The translations under genes were made by a program, and so were the position numbers. Source: Nocardioides silvaticus (GTDB taxonomy: Bacteria > Actinomycetota > Actinomycetes > Propionibacteriales > Nocardioidaceae). Taken from it: a stretch of 64,000 nucleotides of DNA. The stretch is taken from contig NZ_QGDD01000003.1 of NCBI RefSeq assembly GCF_003160695.1, positions 248,001-312,000 on the forward strand, written 5' to 3'. The notes under the pieces are model-generated. The model searched no databases and was not told the DNA's origin. It was given only the letters and a program-made list of their open reading frames with translations. Shown piece by piece: positions 1 through 7,873 of the stretch; within the stretch, counting starts at the first letter, position 1; each line of letters begins with the position of its first letter.

Positions 1-474
1 GACGCGAAGCGGGTCGAGGAGCTGCTCGAGAAGATGATCGAGACGACGGAGTCGTTCAGCGTCGCCTACCGCGTCAAGGCAGGCGACGGGAAGGAGCGCA
101 ACGTCCTGCTCGTGGGCGAGCGGGCGCTCTGCGCCGCGCCGGACAAGGTCAGCGTCATCGAGGGCTTCTTCGTCGACCTGACGCCCGACGTCGCCGAGGT
201 GGTCGGCGAGGCCACCCACGCTGCGGTGGAGGCGAGCGCCGAGCACCGCGCCGTGATCGAGCAGGCCAAGGGCGCGCTGATGCTGGCCTACGGGTTCGAC
301 GAGGACGCCGCGTTCTCGATGCTGTCGTGGTGGTCGCGCAACCGGAACATCAAGGTGCGCGACCTGGCCACCGAGCTGATGCGGGCGAGCGAGGAGGGCG
401 CCGCCAGCGGCCAGCAGTTCCGGACCCAGGTCGACCGGCTGCTGCACGACCTCACCGGCAACGACAGCCGATGA
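1..474 (+). CDS. PAS-ANTAR regulator, C-terminal part (5' end outside window)
   Basis: The frame is open from base 1 and stops at 472-474, so the gene begins upstream of the window; an internal ATG at 34 is probably not the start. The first ~60 visible residues look like the end of a PAS sensor fold. Residues starting near AEHRAVIEQAKGALM form an ANTAR domain, the three-helix RNA-binding antiterminator module. Such proteins sense a signal through PAS and bind paired hairpins in mRNA leaders to prevent termination. No hairpin target was recognised nearby. The domain call is by sequence pattern; the ligand is unknown. Confidence 0.85.
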   Translation, partial: DAKRVEELLEKMIETTESFSVAYRVKAGDGKERNVLLVGERALCAAPDKVSVIEGFFVDLTPDVAEVVGEATHAAVEASAEHRAVIEQAKGALMLAYGFDEDAAFSMLSWWSRNRNIKVRDLATELMRASEEGAASGQQFRTQVDRLLHDLTGNDSR

Positions 475-490
475 GCGCGGGGTCGTCCGT

Positions 491-640
491 CTAGAAGACG
501 CTCGCTAGCCGGTCCCGGCAGTCCTCGATCACGAGACCGCGGTCGAGCGCCTCGTCGACGTACGGCGCGAGGTCGGCAGGGACGTCCGGGCGCGCCACGT
601 CGCGCTCACCCAGGAACCCCAGCAGGTCGTCGATGCCCAT
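491..640 (-). CDS. Small hypothetical protein (49 aa)
   Basis: A short leucine- and aspartate-rich protein ending ...CRDRLASVF. The frame extends back to an ATG at 682, but a GGGTAT -10-like element at 650-655 lies only about 10 nt before the inner ATG at 640, which favours the inner start and a nearly leaderless transcript. I do not recognise a family. It is convergent with the ANTAR gene and divergent from the redox trio. It is a likely but unproven gene. Confidence 0.45.
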   Translation of the reverse strand: MGIDDLLGFLGERDVARPDVPADLAPYVDEALDRGLVIEDCRDRLASVF

Positions 641-649
641 GGCAGGGGG

Positions 650-675
650 ATACCCGGGGGCACCCGAGTCGATAC
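650..675 (-). promoter_or_regulatory. Putative SigB-type promoter
   Basis: On the minus strand the sequence reads GTAT, 16 nt, GGGTAT. This fits the GNNT-N14-16-GGGTAY pattern known for SigB-like stress sigma factors in Streptomyces and relatives. It points at the small ORF starting at 640. Confidence 0.4.
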
Positions 676-730
676 CGCTCATGCGCGCGCGGGAAGTGGG
701 TAACTCCCGTCAGCGAGAGCGGAGGACGGC

Positions 731-1717
731 ATGAACCTTCCCGAACCCCGGGGACAACTGAGCGGCCAGCTGGTGCGGGCACTGCGTGACGGCGCGCCTG
801 TCACCGGCTCGACGACGAGCGGCAAGGAGGACCTGCAGCTGAGCCTGTGGGTCCTCTACGAGCTGCACTACCGCGGCTTCGACGAGGTCGACGACCGGCG
901 CGAGTGGGACCCGGCGCTCATCGGCCTGCGCGCGGGGCTGGAGGAGCAGTTCGAGGCGGACCTGCGCGACGCCTGCGCACCGGTCGTCGCACTGGCCGGC
1001 GACTCCGACTGGGTCCCGACCCAGCTCGAGGACATCACGGCCTACGACAACGGCACCTCGCTGCCGCGCTTCCTCCAGCGGGAAGCCACCAGCGACCAGT
1101 ACCTGGAGTTCCTCGTCCAGCGCAGCATCTACCACCTGAAGGAGAGCGACCCGCACGCGTTCGTCGTCCCCCGCCTCGCGGGTGCGGCGAAGGTCGCCCT
1201 CGCCGAGCTGCAGTACGACGAGTTCGGCGGCGGCCGCCCCGAGGCGCTGCACTCCCAGCTCTACGCCGATGCGTTGGAGGAGAGCGGGCTCGACCCGACC
1301 TACGGCGCCTACATCGACCGGGTGCCGGCGTACGCCCTCGCCGTCAACAACGCCATGTCGTTGTTCGGCCTCCACCGCCGGCTGCGCGGCGCGGCGATGG
1401 GCCACCTCGCGGCGTTCGAGATGACCAGCTCGCTGCCCTGCCGGCGCTACCTGCAGGGCGCGGAGCGCCTGGACCTGCCGCAGGCGGTCCGCCACTACTT
1501 CGACGAGCACGTCGAGGCCGACGCGGTGCACGAGCACATCGCGGCGCGCGACATCTGTGGCTCGCTGGTCGAGGCCGACCCCCCCCTGCGCGAGGACGTC
1601 CTCTTCGGCGCCGCGGCCTGCGTCCACCTCGACGCCGTCGCCGGTGAGAAGATGATCGACGCGTGGATGCGCGACAGCTCCACCCTCCTGCCCGAGCTGG
1701 GGAGGGAGGTCGCATGA
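731..1717 (+). CDS. Iron-containing redox enzyme, heme-oxygenase-like fold (328 aa)
   Basis: This protein resembles the heme-oxygenase-like di-iron oxidase family (iron-containing redox enzyme, PF14518-like). Conserved acidic and His residues in helical context include E159, E164 and H174, then H225 and E230, then H260, D264 and H267, which can supply metal ligands. The start has GGAGGA 7 nt upstream. Its stop overlaps the next ATG by 4 nt (ATGA), so it is translationally coupled to a CDGSH iron-sulfur protein, a pairing that suggests an electron donor/oxidase unit. Substrate is unknown. The fold is inferred from pattern; the precise chemistry is not shown. Confidence 0.75.
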   Translation: MNLPEPRGQLSGQLVRALRDGAPVTGSTTSGKEDLQLSLWVLYELHYRGFDEVDDRREWDPALIGLRAGLEEQFEADLRDACAPVVALAGDSDWVPTQLEDITAYDNGTSLPRFLQREATSDQYLEFLVQRSIYHLKESDPHAFVVPRLAGAAKVALAELQYDEFGGGRPEALHSQLYADALEESGLDPTYGAYIDRVPAYALAVNNAMSLFGLHRRLRGAAMGHLAAFEMTSSLPCRRYLQGAERLDLPQAVRHYFDEHVEADAVHEHIAARDICGSLVEADPPLREDVLFGAAACVHLDAVAGEKMIDAWMRDSSTLLPELGREVA

Positions 1718-1914
1718 GCGAGTGCCGGGTGACCCAGATCCCGGGTGGGCCGAAGATCGTCCGCGGTGCCGACGTGATCCACGACGACGAGGGCAACGAG
1801 CACCGGGTCGAGCGGCCCGTCGTCGCCGTGTGCGCGTGCGGGTTGACCCAGCGCGCACCGTGGTGCGACGCCACCCACAAGGTCGGTCAGAGCAGCAAGG
1901 TCGCGCAGGCTTGA
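1714..1914 (+). CDS. CDGSH-type [2Fe-2S] protein (66 aa)
   Basis: A mitoNEET-like iron-sulfur module. The signature C-x-C-x8-C-x3-H is visible as C40, C42, C51 and H55, with the typical P-W-C-D segment just before the His. Start is the ATG at 1714, embedded in the stop of the upstream gene; a longer frame from 1663 is an artefact of that overlap. Such proteins hold a labile 2Fe-2S cluster and act in electron or cluster transfer. It likely serves the di-iron-type enzyme before it. The next gene overlaps by 4 nt. Confidence 0.85.
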   Translation: MSECRVTQIPGGPKIVRGADVIHDDEGNEHRVERPVVAVCACGLTQRAPWCDATHKVGQSSKVAQA

Positions 1915-2738
1915 ACCGGATCCGCGTCGGGCTCTCAGGGTGGGACTACCCCCGCTGGCAGGGGGACTTCTACCCGCGGGGGCTCGCTGCGCGGAAGCGG
2001 CTCGGCTATGTCGCCGAGCACTTCGACACCGTCGAGGTCAACGGCTCGTTCTACTCGCTGCAGCGGCCCACGACCTACCAGCGGTGGTACGACGACACGC
2101 CGCCCGGCTTCGAGCTGGCGCTCAAGGGCGGGCGGTTCATCACCCACCTCAAACGGCTGCGTGGCGTCGAGCAGGGGCTGGCGAACTTCTTCGCCTCGGG
2201 TCCGTTGGTCCTCGCCGAGAAGCTGGGTCCGATCCTGTGGCAGCTGCCCGCCGCGATCGCGTTCGACGCGGACCTGATCGACGACTTCCTCGGCCGGCTG
2301 CCGCGGACCACCGGCGCGATGGCGGAACTGGCCGAGCGGCACGACGACCGGCTCCGCGGTCGGGCGGCGACCGAGGCGCTGGTCGACCGTCCGGTGCGGC
2401 ACGCGCTCGAGGTCCGGCACCCCTCGTTCGACGACCCTCGCTTCTGGGACCTGCTGTCCCGGCACGACGTGGCCAACGTGGTGTCCGACAGCCCGACCTG
2501 GCCGATGTTCGAGCAGCAGACGACCGACCTGGTCTACGCCCGGCTGCACGGGCACACCGAGCTCTACACGAGCGGCTACAGCTCGGGGTCGTTGGACGCC
2601 TGGGCCGACCGCTGCACCCGGTGGGCCGATGCCGGCCCGGTGCACGTGTACTTCGACAACGACGCGAAGGGCCGGGCGCCGCACGACGCGCTCGGGCTGC
2701 TCCGCCGCCTGCAGGTCAGTCCGGCTGCTCGGGCGTGA
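1911..2738 (+). CDS. DUF72 (YecE-like) family protein (275 aa)
   Basis: The protein opens with the DUF72 pattern IRVGLSGWDYPRWQGDFYP and contains YFDNDAKGRAPHDA near the end, both typical of the family, which has a TIM-barrel-like fold and no settled function. The start chosen is TTG at 1911, overlapping the CDGSH stop (TTGA); the frame is open further upstream, but that region is the CDGSH gene. Length fits the family (240-280 aa). Its 3' end overlaps the convergent gene at 2716-3000 by 23 nt. Confidence 0.8.
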   Translation: MNRIRVGLSGWDYPRWQGDFYPRGLAARKRLGYVAEHFDTVEVNGSFYSLQRPTTYQRWYDDTPPGFELALKGGRFITHLKRLRGVEQGLANFFASGPLVLAEKLGPILWQLPAAIAFDADLIDDFLGRLPRTTGAMAELAERHDDRLRGRAATEALVDRPVRHALEVRHPSFDDPRFWDLLSRHDVANVVSDSPTWPMFEQQTTDLVYARLHGHTELYTSGYSSGSLDAWADRCTRWADAGPVHVYFDNDAKGRAPHDALGLLRRLQVSPAARA

Positions 2739-3000
2739 CCGTGCGGGGCACCCGGTCGCGGAGCCAGGTCGTGGTCCCGGCCGGCAGGCCCTTCAGCTTG
2801 GGCCGCTCGTTCACGGGCACCACCAGGAGCGCCGCGCCGTCGGCGACCGCCCACTTGATCTCGTGGTAGACCCGCGACAGCCCCTCGTCGCTCTCGACCA
2901 GCACCAGCCCGTCGGCCAGCGGCCGCAGCTCGAGCCAGGGCCCGGGCAGGTCCGCGGGGACCGGCTCGGAGCACCAGGCGAGGTAGACGGAGGAGCTCAC
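2716..3000 (-). CDS. Hypothetical protein (94 aa)
   Basis: A small soluble protein beginning (GTG) SSSVYLAWCSEPVP. Its GTGA start overlaps the stop of the MFS transporter gene, so it is the last gene of that transcript. The composition (central VESDEGLSRVYHEIKWAVADGAALLVV) looks like a compact alpha/beta fold. I do not recognise the family. Its end overlaps the DUF72 gene on the other strand by 23 nt. Confidence 0.6.
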   Translation of the reverse strand: MSSSVYLAWCSEPVPADLPGPWLELRPLADGLVLVESDEGLSRVYHEIKWAVADGAALLVVPVNERPKLKGLPAGTTTWLRDRVPRTVTPEQPD

Positions 3001-4250
3001 GGGAGTGAGGTACCCCGCTGCCGCTCGTTGACCAGCTGGTCCTCGACGTGCTGGTCCCTGGCGACCAGCAGTGCGGTCCCGGCCAGCAGGACCGTGAGGC
3101 CGAGGAGGAACAGCAACGGGACGTCCCACCCGTCGGTCCGGTCGTGCAGGACCCCCACGACGAACGGCCCCGGCGCTGCGAGCAGGTAGCCGATCGACTG
3201 CGTGAACCCCGACAGCGCGGCGGTCCCCTCGGCACTTCGTGAGCGCAGACCGATCTGGGCCAGCACCAGCGGGAAGATCGACGTCCCGGCTCCGACGAAC
3301 GCCGCCCAGAGCCAGGTCGCGGTGCCGGGCGTGAGGAGCAGCCCGGTGTACCCGATCGCGTAGCACGACAGCAGCGCGATCAGCAGCACGGTGTGGTTGT
3401 GCATCCGCCCCGCCGCGTAGGGCACGAGGAAGGACAACGGGATCGAGATCCCGGTCACCAGTCCCAGCAGCAGGCCGGCCTGCGCCGCGGTGTAGCCGGA
3501 GTCGCGGAACAGCAGCGCGAACCACCCGAAGATGATGTAGGCCTGCGTCGACTGCAGGGCGAAGGTGGTCGCCATCGCCCAGCCCAGGCGGGTGCGCGCG
3601 ATGTCGAGGAGTCCCACGCTGCGGCGCTGCCGGCCCAGGGTGGCGTCGTGTCGCAGGAGCCCCAGCCACGGGACCGCCGCGACCAGCGCCGTCGCGGCCC
3701 ACGCCGCGAGCCCCCAGCGCCACGACCCGCCGGCGTCCGAGAGCGGCACGGTCAGTGCGGACGACGAGGTGAGGCCGACCGCGAGCGCCGTCGTGTAGAG
3801 CGAGGTGAACAACCCCACCCGGTCCGGGAAGTGCAGCTTCACCAGGGACGGCAGCACGACGTTGCCCGCAGCCATACCGGCCAGGGCGAGCAGTGAGAGG
3901 ACCAGGAACAGCGGCACCGAGTCGACCAGCGCGCGAAGCCCCAGACCGACGACGACTCCGACCAGCGACAGCAGCGTCAGGCGGTGGACACCGACCTTGC
4001 CGGCCAGCCACGGGGCGGCACCGCCGAACAGGGCGAACGCCAGGACCGGCAGGCTGGTGAGGACTCCCACCGCGACGGGCGACATCCCCAGCTGGGTCCG
4101 CACCTCGTCGAGCACGGGGCCCACGCTGACCGCCGCCGGGCGCAGGTTGAAGCCGAGCACGACGATCCCGACGACCAGGAGGACGCGTTGCCCCCGCGTG
4201 CCGGCGATGGCTTGAGCCTCGTCGACGACCTGCGAGGCCCGTTCCACCAC
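2997..4250 (-). CDS. MFS transporter, CynX/NimT-like (417 aa)
   Basis: A 12-TM major facilitator. The N-terminal region has the CynX-type motif LGFNLRPAAVSVGPVLDEV followed by a long hydrophobic series; the middle loop near residue 205 separates two six-helix halves. CynX/NimT relatives export or import small anions or nitroimidazoles; the substrate here is unknown. It starts 9 nt after the DUF3140 stop, so it may be read from the stress-type promoter ahead of the DUF2945 gene. Confidence 0.8.
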   Translation of the reverse strand: MVERASQVVDEAQAIAGTRGQRVLLVVGIVVLGFNLRPAAVSVGPVLDEVRTQLGMSPVAVGVLTSLPVLAFALFGGAAPWLAGKVGVHRLTLLSLVGVVVGLGLRALVDSVPLFLVLSLLALAGMAAGNVVLPSLVKLHFPDRVGLFTSLYTTALAVGLTSSSALTVPLSDAGGSWRWGLAAWAATALVAAVPWLGLLRHDATLGRQRRSVGLLDIARTRLGWAMATTFALQSTQAYIIFGWFALLFRDSGYTAAQAGLLLGLVTGISIPLSFLVPYAAGRMHNHTVLLIALLSCYAIGYTGLLLTPGTATWLWAAFVGAGTSIFPLVLAQIGLRSRSAEGTAALSGFTQSIGYLLAAPGPFVVGVLHDRTDGWDVPLLFLLGLTVLLAGTALLVARDQHVEDQLVNERQRGTSLP

Positions 4251-4259
4251 TCCGCGATC

Positions 4260-4595
4260 CTACTTCTGCGGGTCGTGGCCCCAGTTCATGAGGGAGTAGC
4301 GCCACTTGGAGTCCGCGACGTCGCCGGACGGACGCTGGGCGAGGTGGCGGTGGACATAGCCGACGACCTTGCGCATGTGCGCCGCGTCGGCGTCGGTGAG
4401 GTCGTCCTTCTTCGTCCGCAGGATCTCCACGATCCGCCGTCCGGACTTGTGCCCGGTCGACTCGCCCTCACCGCCGGTGTCGCCCACCGACTGCGACTCC
4501 TCGGTCTCGAGGAAGTCCTCGATCTCCTTCGGCGCCATGTTGACGGCGTCCTGCCAGTCGTCCCACACCTCGGCGACGGCGTCCTGGGTGGCCAC
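4260..4595 (-). CDS. DUF3140 family protein (111 aa)
   Basis: A charged, soluble protein with the recognisable DUF3140 pattern: an early VWDDWQDAVNMAPKEIEDFLETEES, a GHKSGRRIVEILRTKK core and a C-terminal SLMNWGHDPQK. Function is unknown; homologues lie beside DUF2945 genes and plant-like stress genes in actinobacteria. It follows the DUF2945 gene by 4 nt and is almost certainly co-transcribed with it. Confidence 0.8.
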   Translation of the reverse strand: MATQDAVAEVWDDWQDAVNMAPKEIEDFLETEESQSVGDTGGEGESTGHKSGRRIVEILRTKKDDLTDADAAHMRKVVGYVHRHLAQRPSGDVADSKWRYSLMNWGHDPQK

Positions 4596-4599
4596 GGGA

Positions 4600-4812
4600 T
4601 CAGCCCTTCTTCGTGAGCGCGGACGGCTTGTGCACGGCCTCGCCGCCGCTCTTGTCGCTGCGCACGAGGTACTGCGGCTCGTCCTTGCTCGCCCGCACGG
4701 TGCGACCGGCGAGCTCGGTGTCCTCGGTGACCTTGCGGACGACCTCGCCCTCCGCCGTGCCTCCGTGGCTCTGCCAGGTCACCCGGTCGCCCTTCTTGAA
4801 GCTCTTGGTCAT
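4600..4812 (-). CDS. DUF2945 (HVA1/Tudor-like) protein (70 aa)
   Basis: A small basic SH3/Tudor-like protein starting MTKSFKKGDRVTWQSHGG, matching the DUF2945 hypervirulence-associated domain. The frame is open to 5043, but the ATG at 4812 has AAGGG just ahead and a GGGTAT element at 4822-4827, so the short form is right. It heads a gene string with DUF3140 and the MFS transporter. Role unknown; likely stress-induced. Confidence 0.8.
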   Translation of the reverse strand: MTKSFKKGDRVTWQSHGGTAEGEVVRKVTEDTELAGRTVRASKDEPQYLVRSDKSGGEAVHKPSALTKKG

Positions 4813-4821
4813 CCCTTTGCG

Positions 4822-4846
4822 ATACCCCCGGGCGGCGTGGCTATCC
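4822..4846 (-). promoter_or_regulatory. Putative SigB-type promoter of the DUF2945-DUF3140 unit
   Basis: Minus strand reads GGAT, exactly 15 nt, GGGTAT, then 9 nt to the DUF2945 ATG. The same GGAT-N15-GGGTAT layout precedes the catalase gene at 16618-16642. Confidence 0.55.
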
Positions 4847-4863
4847 ACCTCCGCGCTGGGTAC
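4839..4863 (+). promoter_or_regulatory. Putative SigB-type promoter for the acidic peptide gene
   Basis: Plus strand reads GGCT, 15 nt, GGGTAC, ending 9 nt before the ATG at 4873. It is interleaved with the oppositely oriented promoter at 4822-4846, so the two stress-type units diverge from about 25 bp. Confidence 0.45.
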
Positions 4864-4872
4864 CTCAGCGAC

Positions 4873-5064
4873 ATGAGCGAGAAGAAGGACGAGCAGGAGG
4901 GCCAGGTCTCCGAGGTGTCGGCGATGGAGGGCGACGAGGCGGACACCCCGATCGTGGACGGCGACGCCACTTCCGGCTACCCCGACAGCGAGAGCGGCGA
5001 CGCACAGGAGCCCGGCGAGTCGGGACCCAACGCGGACCCGCACCGCGACATCAAGCCAAACTGA
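4873..5064 (+). CDS. Small acidic hypothetical protein (63 aa)
   Basis: A very acidic, disorder-prone polypeptide rich in Asp, Glu, Gly and Ser (MSEKKDEQEGQVSEVSAMEG...), with no hydrophobic core. There is no clear Shine-Dalgarno; the GGGTAC element 9 nt upstream suggests a leaderless or near-leaderless message. It ends 7 nt before the antiporter gene. Family unknown. Confidence 0.55.
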   Translation: MSEKKDEQEGQVSEVSAMEGDEADTPIVDGDATSGYPDSESGDAQEPGESGPNADPHRDIKPN

Positions 5065-5071
5065 GGACCGG

Positions 5072-6376
5072 ATGAAGGCCGACCTGGTCTACCTGATCGC
5101 CGGGATCGGCCTGCTGCTGGCGGTGGTGCTGCCGGCGCTGCTCCAGCGTTCGGCGGCCTCGCCGCCGATCGTGCTCGTCTCGGTCGGCATGCTGATCGGG
5201 CTGACGCCGCTGCCGGACGGAGCGCCCCTCGACCCGATCCAGAACCACCTGCTCGTCGAGCACCTCACCGAGGTCACCGTGATCGTGGCGCTGATGGGCG
5301 TCGGGCTCGCGCTCGACCGGCCGCTGGAGGTACGACGCCTCGCGACCTGGCGCACGTGGGGCCCCACCTGGCGGATGCTCGGGATCGCGATGCCGCTGTG
5401 CATCGCCGCCGTCGCGGTGCTCGGGCACGCCCTCGGCCTCGGCCTGGCGGCTGCGCTGCTGGTCGGAGCCGTCCTGGCGCCGACCGACCCGGTGCTCGCC
5501 TCGGACGTGCAGGTGGCCGGTCCCCGCACCGGCGACCACGAGGTCGACGAGCCGGACGAGGTGCGGTTCACGCTGACCAGCGAGGCCGGGCTCAACGACG
5601 GGCTCGCGTTCCCGTTCGTCTACGCGGCGATCCTCCTGGCCGGCGCCGGCGCCTTCCCGTGGGGTGAGTGGCTGGGCTGGTACGTCGTCGGCAAGATCGT
5701 CATTGGGATCCTGGCCGGCATCGCGGTCGGCCGGGCTCTCGCCTGGGTGGCTTTCCGGGCCCCGCGCCCGTCGTTGCGGGTGGCCGAGCGCGGCGAGGCG
5801 CTCACCGCCGTGGCGGCGCTGGTGACGGCCTACGGCCTGACCGAGGTCCTGGGCGGCTACGGGTTCCTCGCCGTCTTCGCCTGCGCGATGACGTTCCGGT
5901 CCGCGGAGCGGTCGCACGACTACCACGAGGCGATGCACGAGGTGACCGAGCGGCTCGAGCGGCTGCTGACGCTGATCGTGCTGCTGGCCCTCGGCGTCGC
6001 GCTCACCCGCGGGGTGTTCGACCACCTCGACTGGCGCGGCGTGCTGGTCGGGCTCGGGCTGATCCTCGTGATCCGCCCGATCGCCGGGATCGTCGCGATG
6101 GCCGGCTCGAAGTCACGGCTCACCGGTGGCCAGCGGGTCGCCATCGCCTTCTTCGGCGTCCGCGGCATCGGCTCGATCTACTACCTGGCCTACGCGACCG
6201 GGCACGCCGACGACCTGGTCACGGAGTGGATGTGGTCGACGATCGCGTTCACGGTCGTCGCCTCGGTCGTCCTGCACGGCGTGCTCGCGACGCCGGTCAT
6301 GCGCAGGATCGGCGACGACGGCCGCGACGACAGTCGCGACAACGACCGCGACGACGACCGCGACCCCGTGGGCTGA
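5072..6376 (+). CDS. Cation/proton antiporter, CPA1 (NhaP-type), 434 aa
   Basis: A polytopic membrane protein with about 12 hydrophobic segments. The conserved ion-binding region LAPTDPVLASDVQVAGP near residues 135-150 and the later EAGLNDGLAFPFV segment are typical of CPA1 antiporters. It exchanges Na+ or K+ for protons, helping pH and salt homeostasis. GAGGA lies 5 nt before the ATG. The C-terminal tail is a short Asp/Arg-rich string. Which cation is used cannot be read from sequence. Confidence 0.85.
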   Translation: MKADLVYLIAGIGLLLAVVLPALLQRSAASPPIVLVSVGMLIGLTPLPDGAPLDPIQNHLLVEHLTEVTVIVALMGVGLALDRPLEVRRLATWRTWGPTWRMLGIAMPLCIAAVAVLGHALGLGLAAALLVGAVLAPTDPVLASDVQVAGPRTGDHEVDEPDEVRFTLTSEAGLNDGLAFPFVYAAILLAGAGAFPWGEWLGWYVVGKIVIGILAGIAVGRALAWVAFRAPRPSLRVAERGEALTAVAALVTAYGLTEVLGGYGFLAVFACAMTFRSAERSHDYHEAMHEVTERLERLLTLIVLLALGVALTRGVFDHLDWRGVLVGLGLILVIRPIAGIVAMAGSKSRLTGGQRVAIAFFGVRGIGSIYYLAYATGHADDLVTEWMWSTIAFTVVASVVLHGVLATPVMRRIGDDGRDDSRDNDRDDDRDPVG

Positions 6377-6415
6377 GGAGCTCCCCGGGGCCGCGGTGGC
6401 GCGGACCGGTCGGGC

Positions 6416-6982
6416 TCAGGCCCGGACGGCGTCCTGCGCAGCTCCGGCGTTGTCCGGGCCGTGGTCGACGGCCTCGAGCAGCGCCCCGATGAAGGCGGGC
6501 AGGTCGTCGGGCTTCCGGCTGGTGACGAGGTTGCCGTCGGCGACGACCCGCTCGTCGACCCAGTTGGCGCCGGCGTTCGTCAGGTCGGTGCGCAGGCTCG
6601 GCCAGGACGTGAGCGTGCGGTCGCGGACGACGTCGGCCTCGATGAGGGTCCACGGCGCGTGGCAGATCGCGGCGACCGGCTTGCCCGACGCGAGGAAGTC
6701 GCGGACGAAGCCGACCGCCTTCTCGTCGGTGCGCAGCTGGTCGGGGTTCGCGACGCCTCCGGGCAGCACGAGCGCGTCGTACTCGTCGAGCGAGGCGTCG
6801 GCCACGACGGCGTCGACGTCGAACGTGTCGGCCTTGTCCAGGTGGTCGAAGGTCTGCACCTGTCCGCTCTCGGTGCTCAGCAGGACCGGGCGGTGGCCGG
6901 CGTCCTTGACGGCGTCCCAGGGCTCGGTCAGCTCCACCCGCTCGGTGCCCTCGGTGGCGACGAGGAATGCGATGGACTTCAT
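6416..6982 (-). CDS. DJ-1/PfpI family protein (188 aa)
   Basis: A class-1 glutamine-amidotransferase-like protein. The nucleophile elbow AAICHAPW places the reactive Cys at 107 with His 108 next to it, as in PfpI/YhbO proteases or deglycases. LVLPGG at 71-76 forms the preceding loop. The ATG at 6982 was chosen; longer frames run into the upstream intergenic region. Homologues are stress-induced and protect against glycation or protein damage. Confidence 0.85.
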   Translation of the reverse strand: MKSIAFLVATEGTERVELTEPWDAVKDAGHRPVLLSTESGQVQTFDHLDKADTFDVDAVVADASLDEYDALVLPGGVANPDQLRTDEKAVGFVRDFLASGKPVAAICHAPWTLIEADVVRDRTLTSWPSLRTDLTNAGANWVDERVVADGNLVTSRKPDDLPAFIGALLEAVDHGPDNAGAAQDAVRA

Positions 6983-7062
6983 CAGGCGGTCTCCTTCGGT
7001 CTTGGTGTCGACCAGGGCGGTGCCCGGTGCCGGCGATCGCACACGGGCCCTGCCGCCGGAGA

Positions 7063-7773
7063 TCAGGCCGGGAGCACCCGGAGCTCGTTGCCGTCGGGGT
7101 CGGCGAGCTTCACCACCTCGCCGGCGCCGGCCCTGCCGAGCTCGGTCGCACCCAGCGCGAGCAGCTCGGATACGGCGGCGTCGAGGTCGTCGGCCGTCAG
7201 GTCGAAGCGCTGCGGGTTGCGCCCGCGCTTGGGTTCGTACGGCGGGCCGCCCCACGCGAGCTTGGTGCCGCCCGCTGGTGACTGGATCGCGGTCTCCCCG
7301 TCCTGGTCCCAGACCAGCGGCCAGCCGAGCGCGGCACTCCAGAACCGTCCGACCTCGGGACTGCCGTCGCAGGCGACCTCGCCCAACGGGCCGCAGCCTG
7401 CGAGGAACGTGCTGTCCGGCGGGATCACGCACAACGCGTTGCCCTCCGGGTCGGCGAGCACGACGTGGCGCTCCTCCGGCAGCTGCCCGACGTCGAGGTG
7501 CCGGCCGCCGAGGTCGAGCACCCGCTGGACGACCTCGTCCTGCCCTTCCGCGCCGTCGCTGGTGAGGTGCAGGTGCAGGTCGCGCTCGCCGGGCGGCGCA
7601 GCCGGCCCGGCGACGAACCGCAGGCCTACCTGCCGGTCATCGCCCGGCAGCAGCACGCCGCGTTCCGGCCCGCGCCCGGTCTTGGCGGTGCGGCCGAGCA
7701 CCCCGCCCCAGAACGCCGCCAGCTGCTCGGGGTCGCGGGCGTCGTACGTCACCGCCACGAGTCGCAAAGGCAT
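7063..7773 (-). CDS. Tandem VOC (glyoxalase-like) protein (236 aa)
   Basis: Two consecutive vicinal-oxygen-chelate modules are visible: residues ~1-115 (AVTYDARDPEQLAAFWGGVLG ... VVLADPEGNALCVIP) and ~125-236 (EVGRFWSAALGWPLVWD ... VVKLADPDGNELRVLP). Each shows the usual start (xDPExxAxFW) and DPxGN end. Such pairs form one active-site barrel, used by dioxygenases, glyoxalases and antibiotic-binding proteins. The substrate is unknown. It lies 80 nt ahead of the DJ-1 gene on the same strand. Confidence 0.8.
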   Translation of the reverse strand: MPLRLVAVTYDARDPEQLAAFWGGVLGRTAKTGRGPERGVLLPGDDRQVGLRFVAGPAAPPGERDLHLHLTSDGAEGQDEVVQRVLDLGGRHLDVGQLPEERHVVLADPEGNALCVIPPDSTFLAGCGPLGEVACDGSPEVGRFWSAALGWPLVWDQDGETAIQSPAGGTKLAWGGPPYEPKRGRNPQRFDLTADDLDAAVSELLALGATELGRAGAGEVVKLADPDGNELRVLPA

Positions 7774-7873
7774 CCCTGCACGCTAGGTGTCCCTCCGGCC
7801 GGGTCGCCACCGAGATTCCGCCCGCGCGCCCGGGGAGGTATGCAACGGGCGACCGGCGGGCACTGACAGGCAC

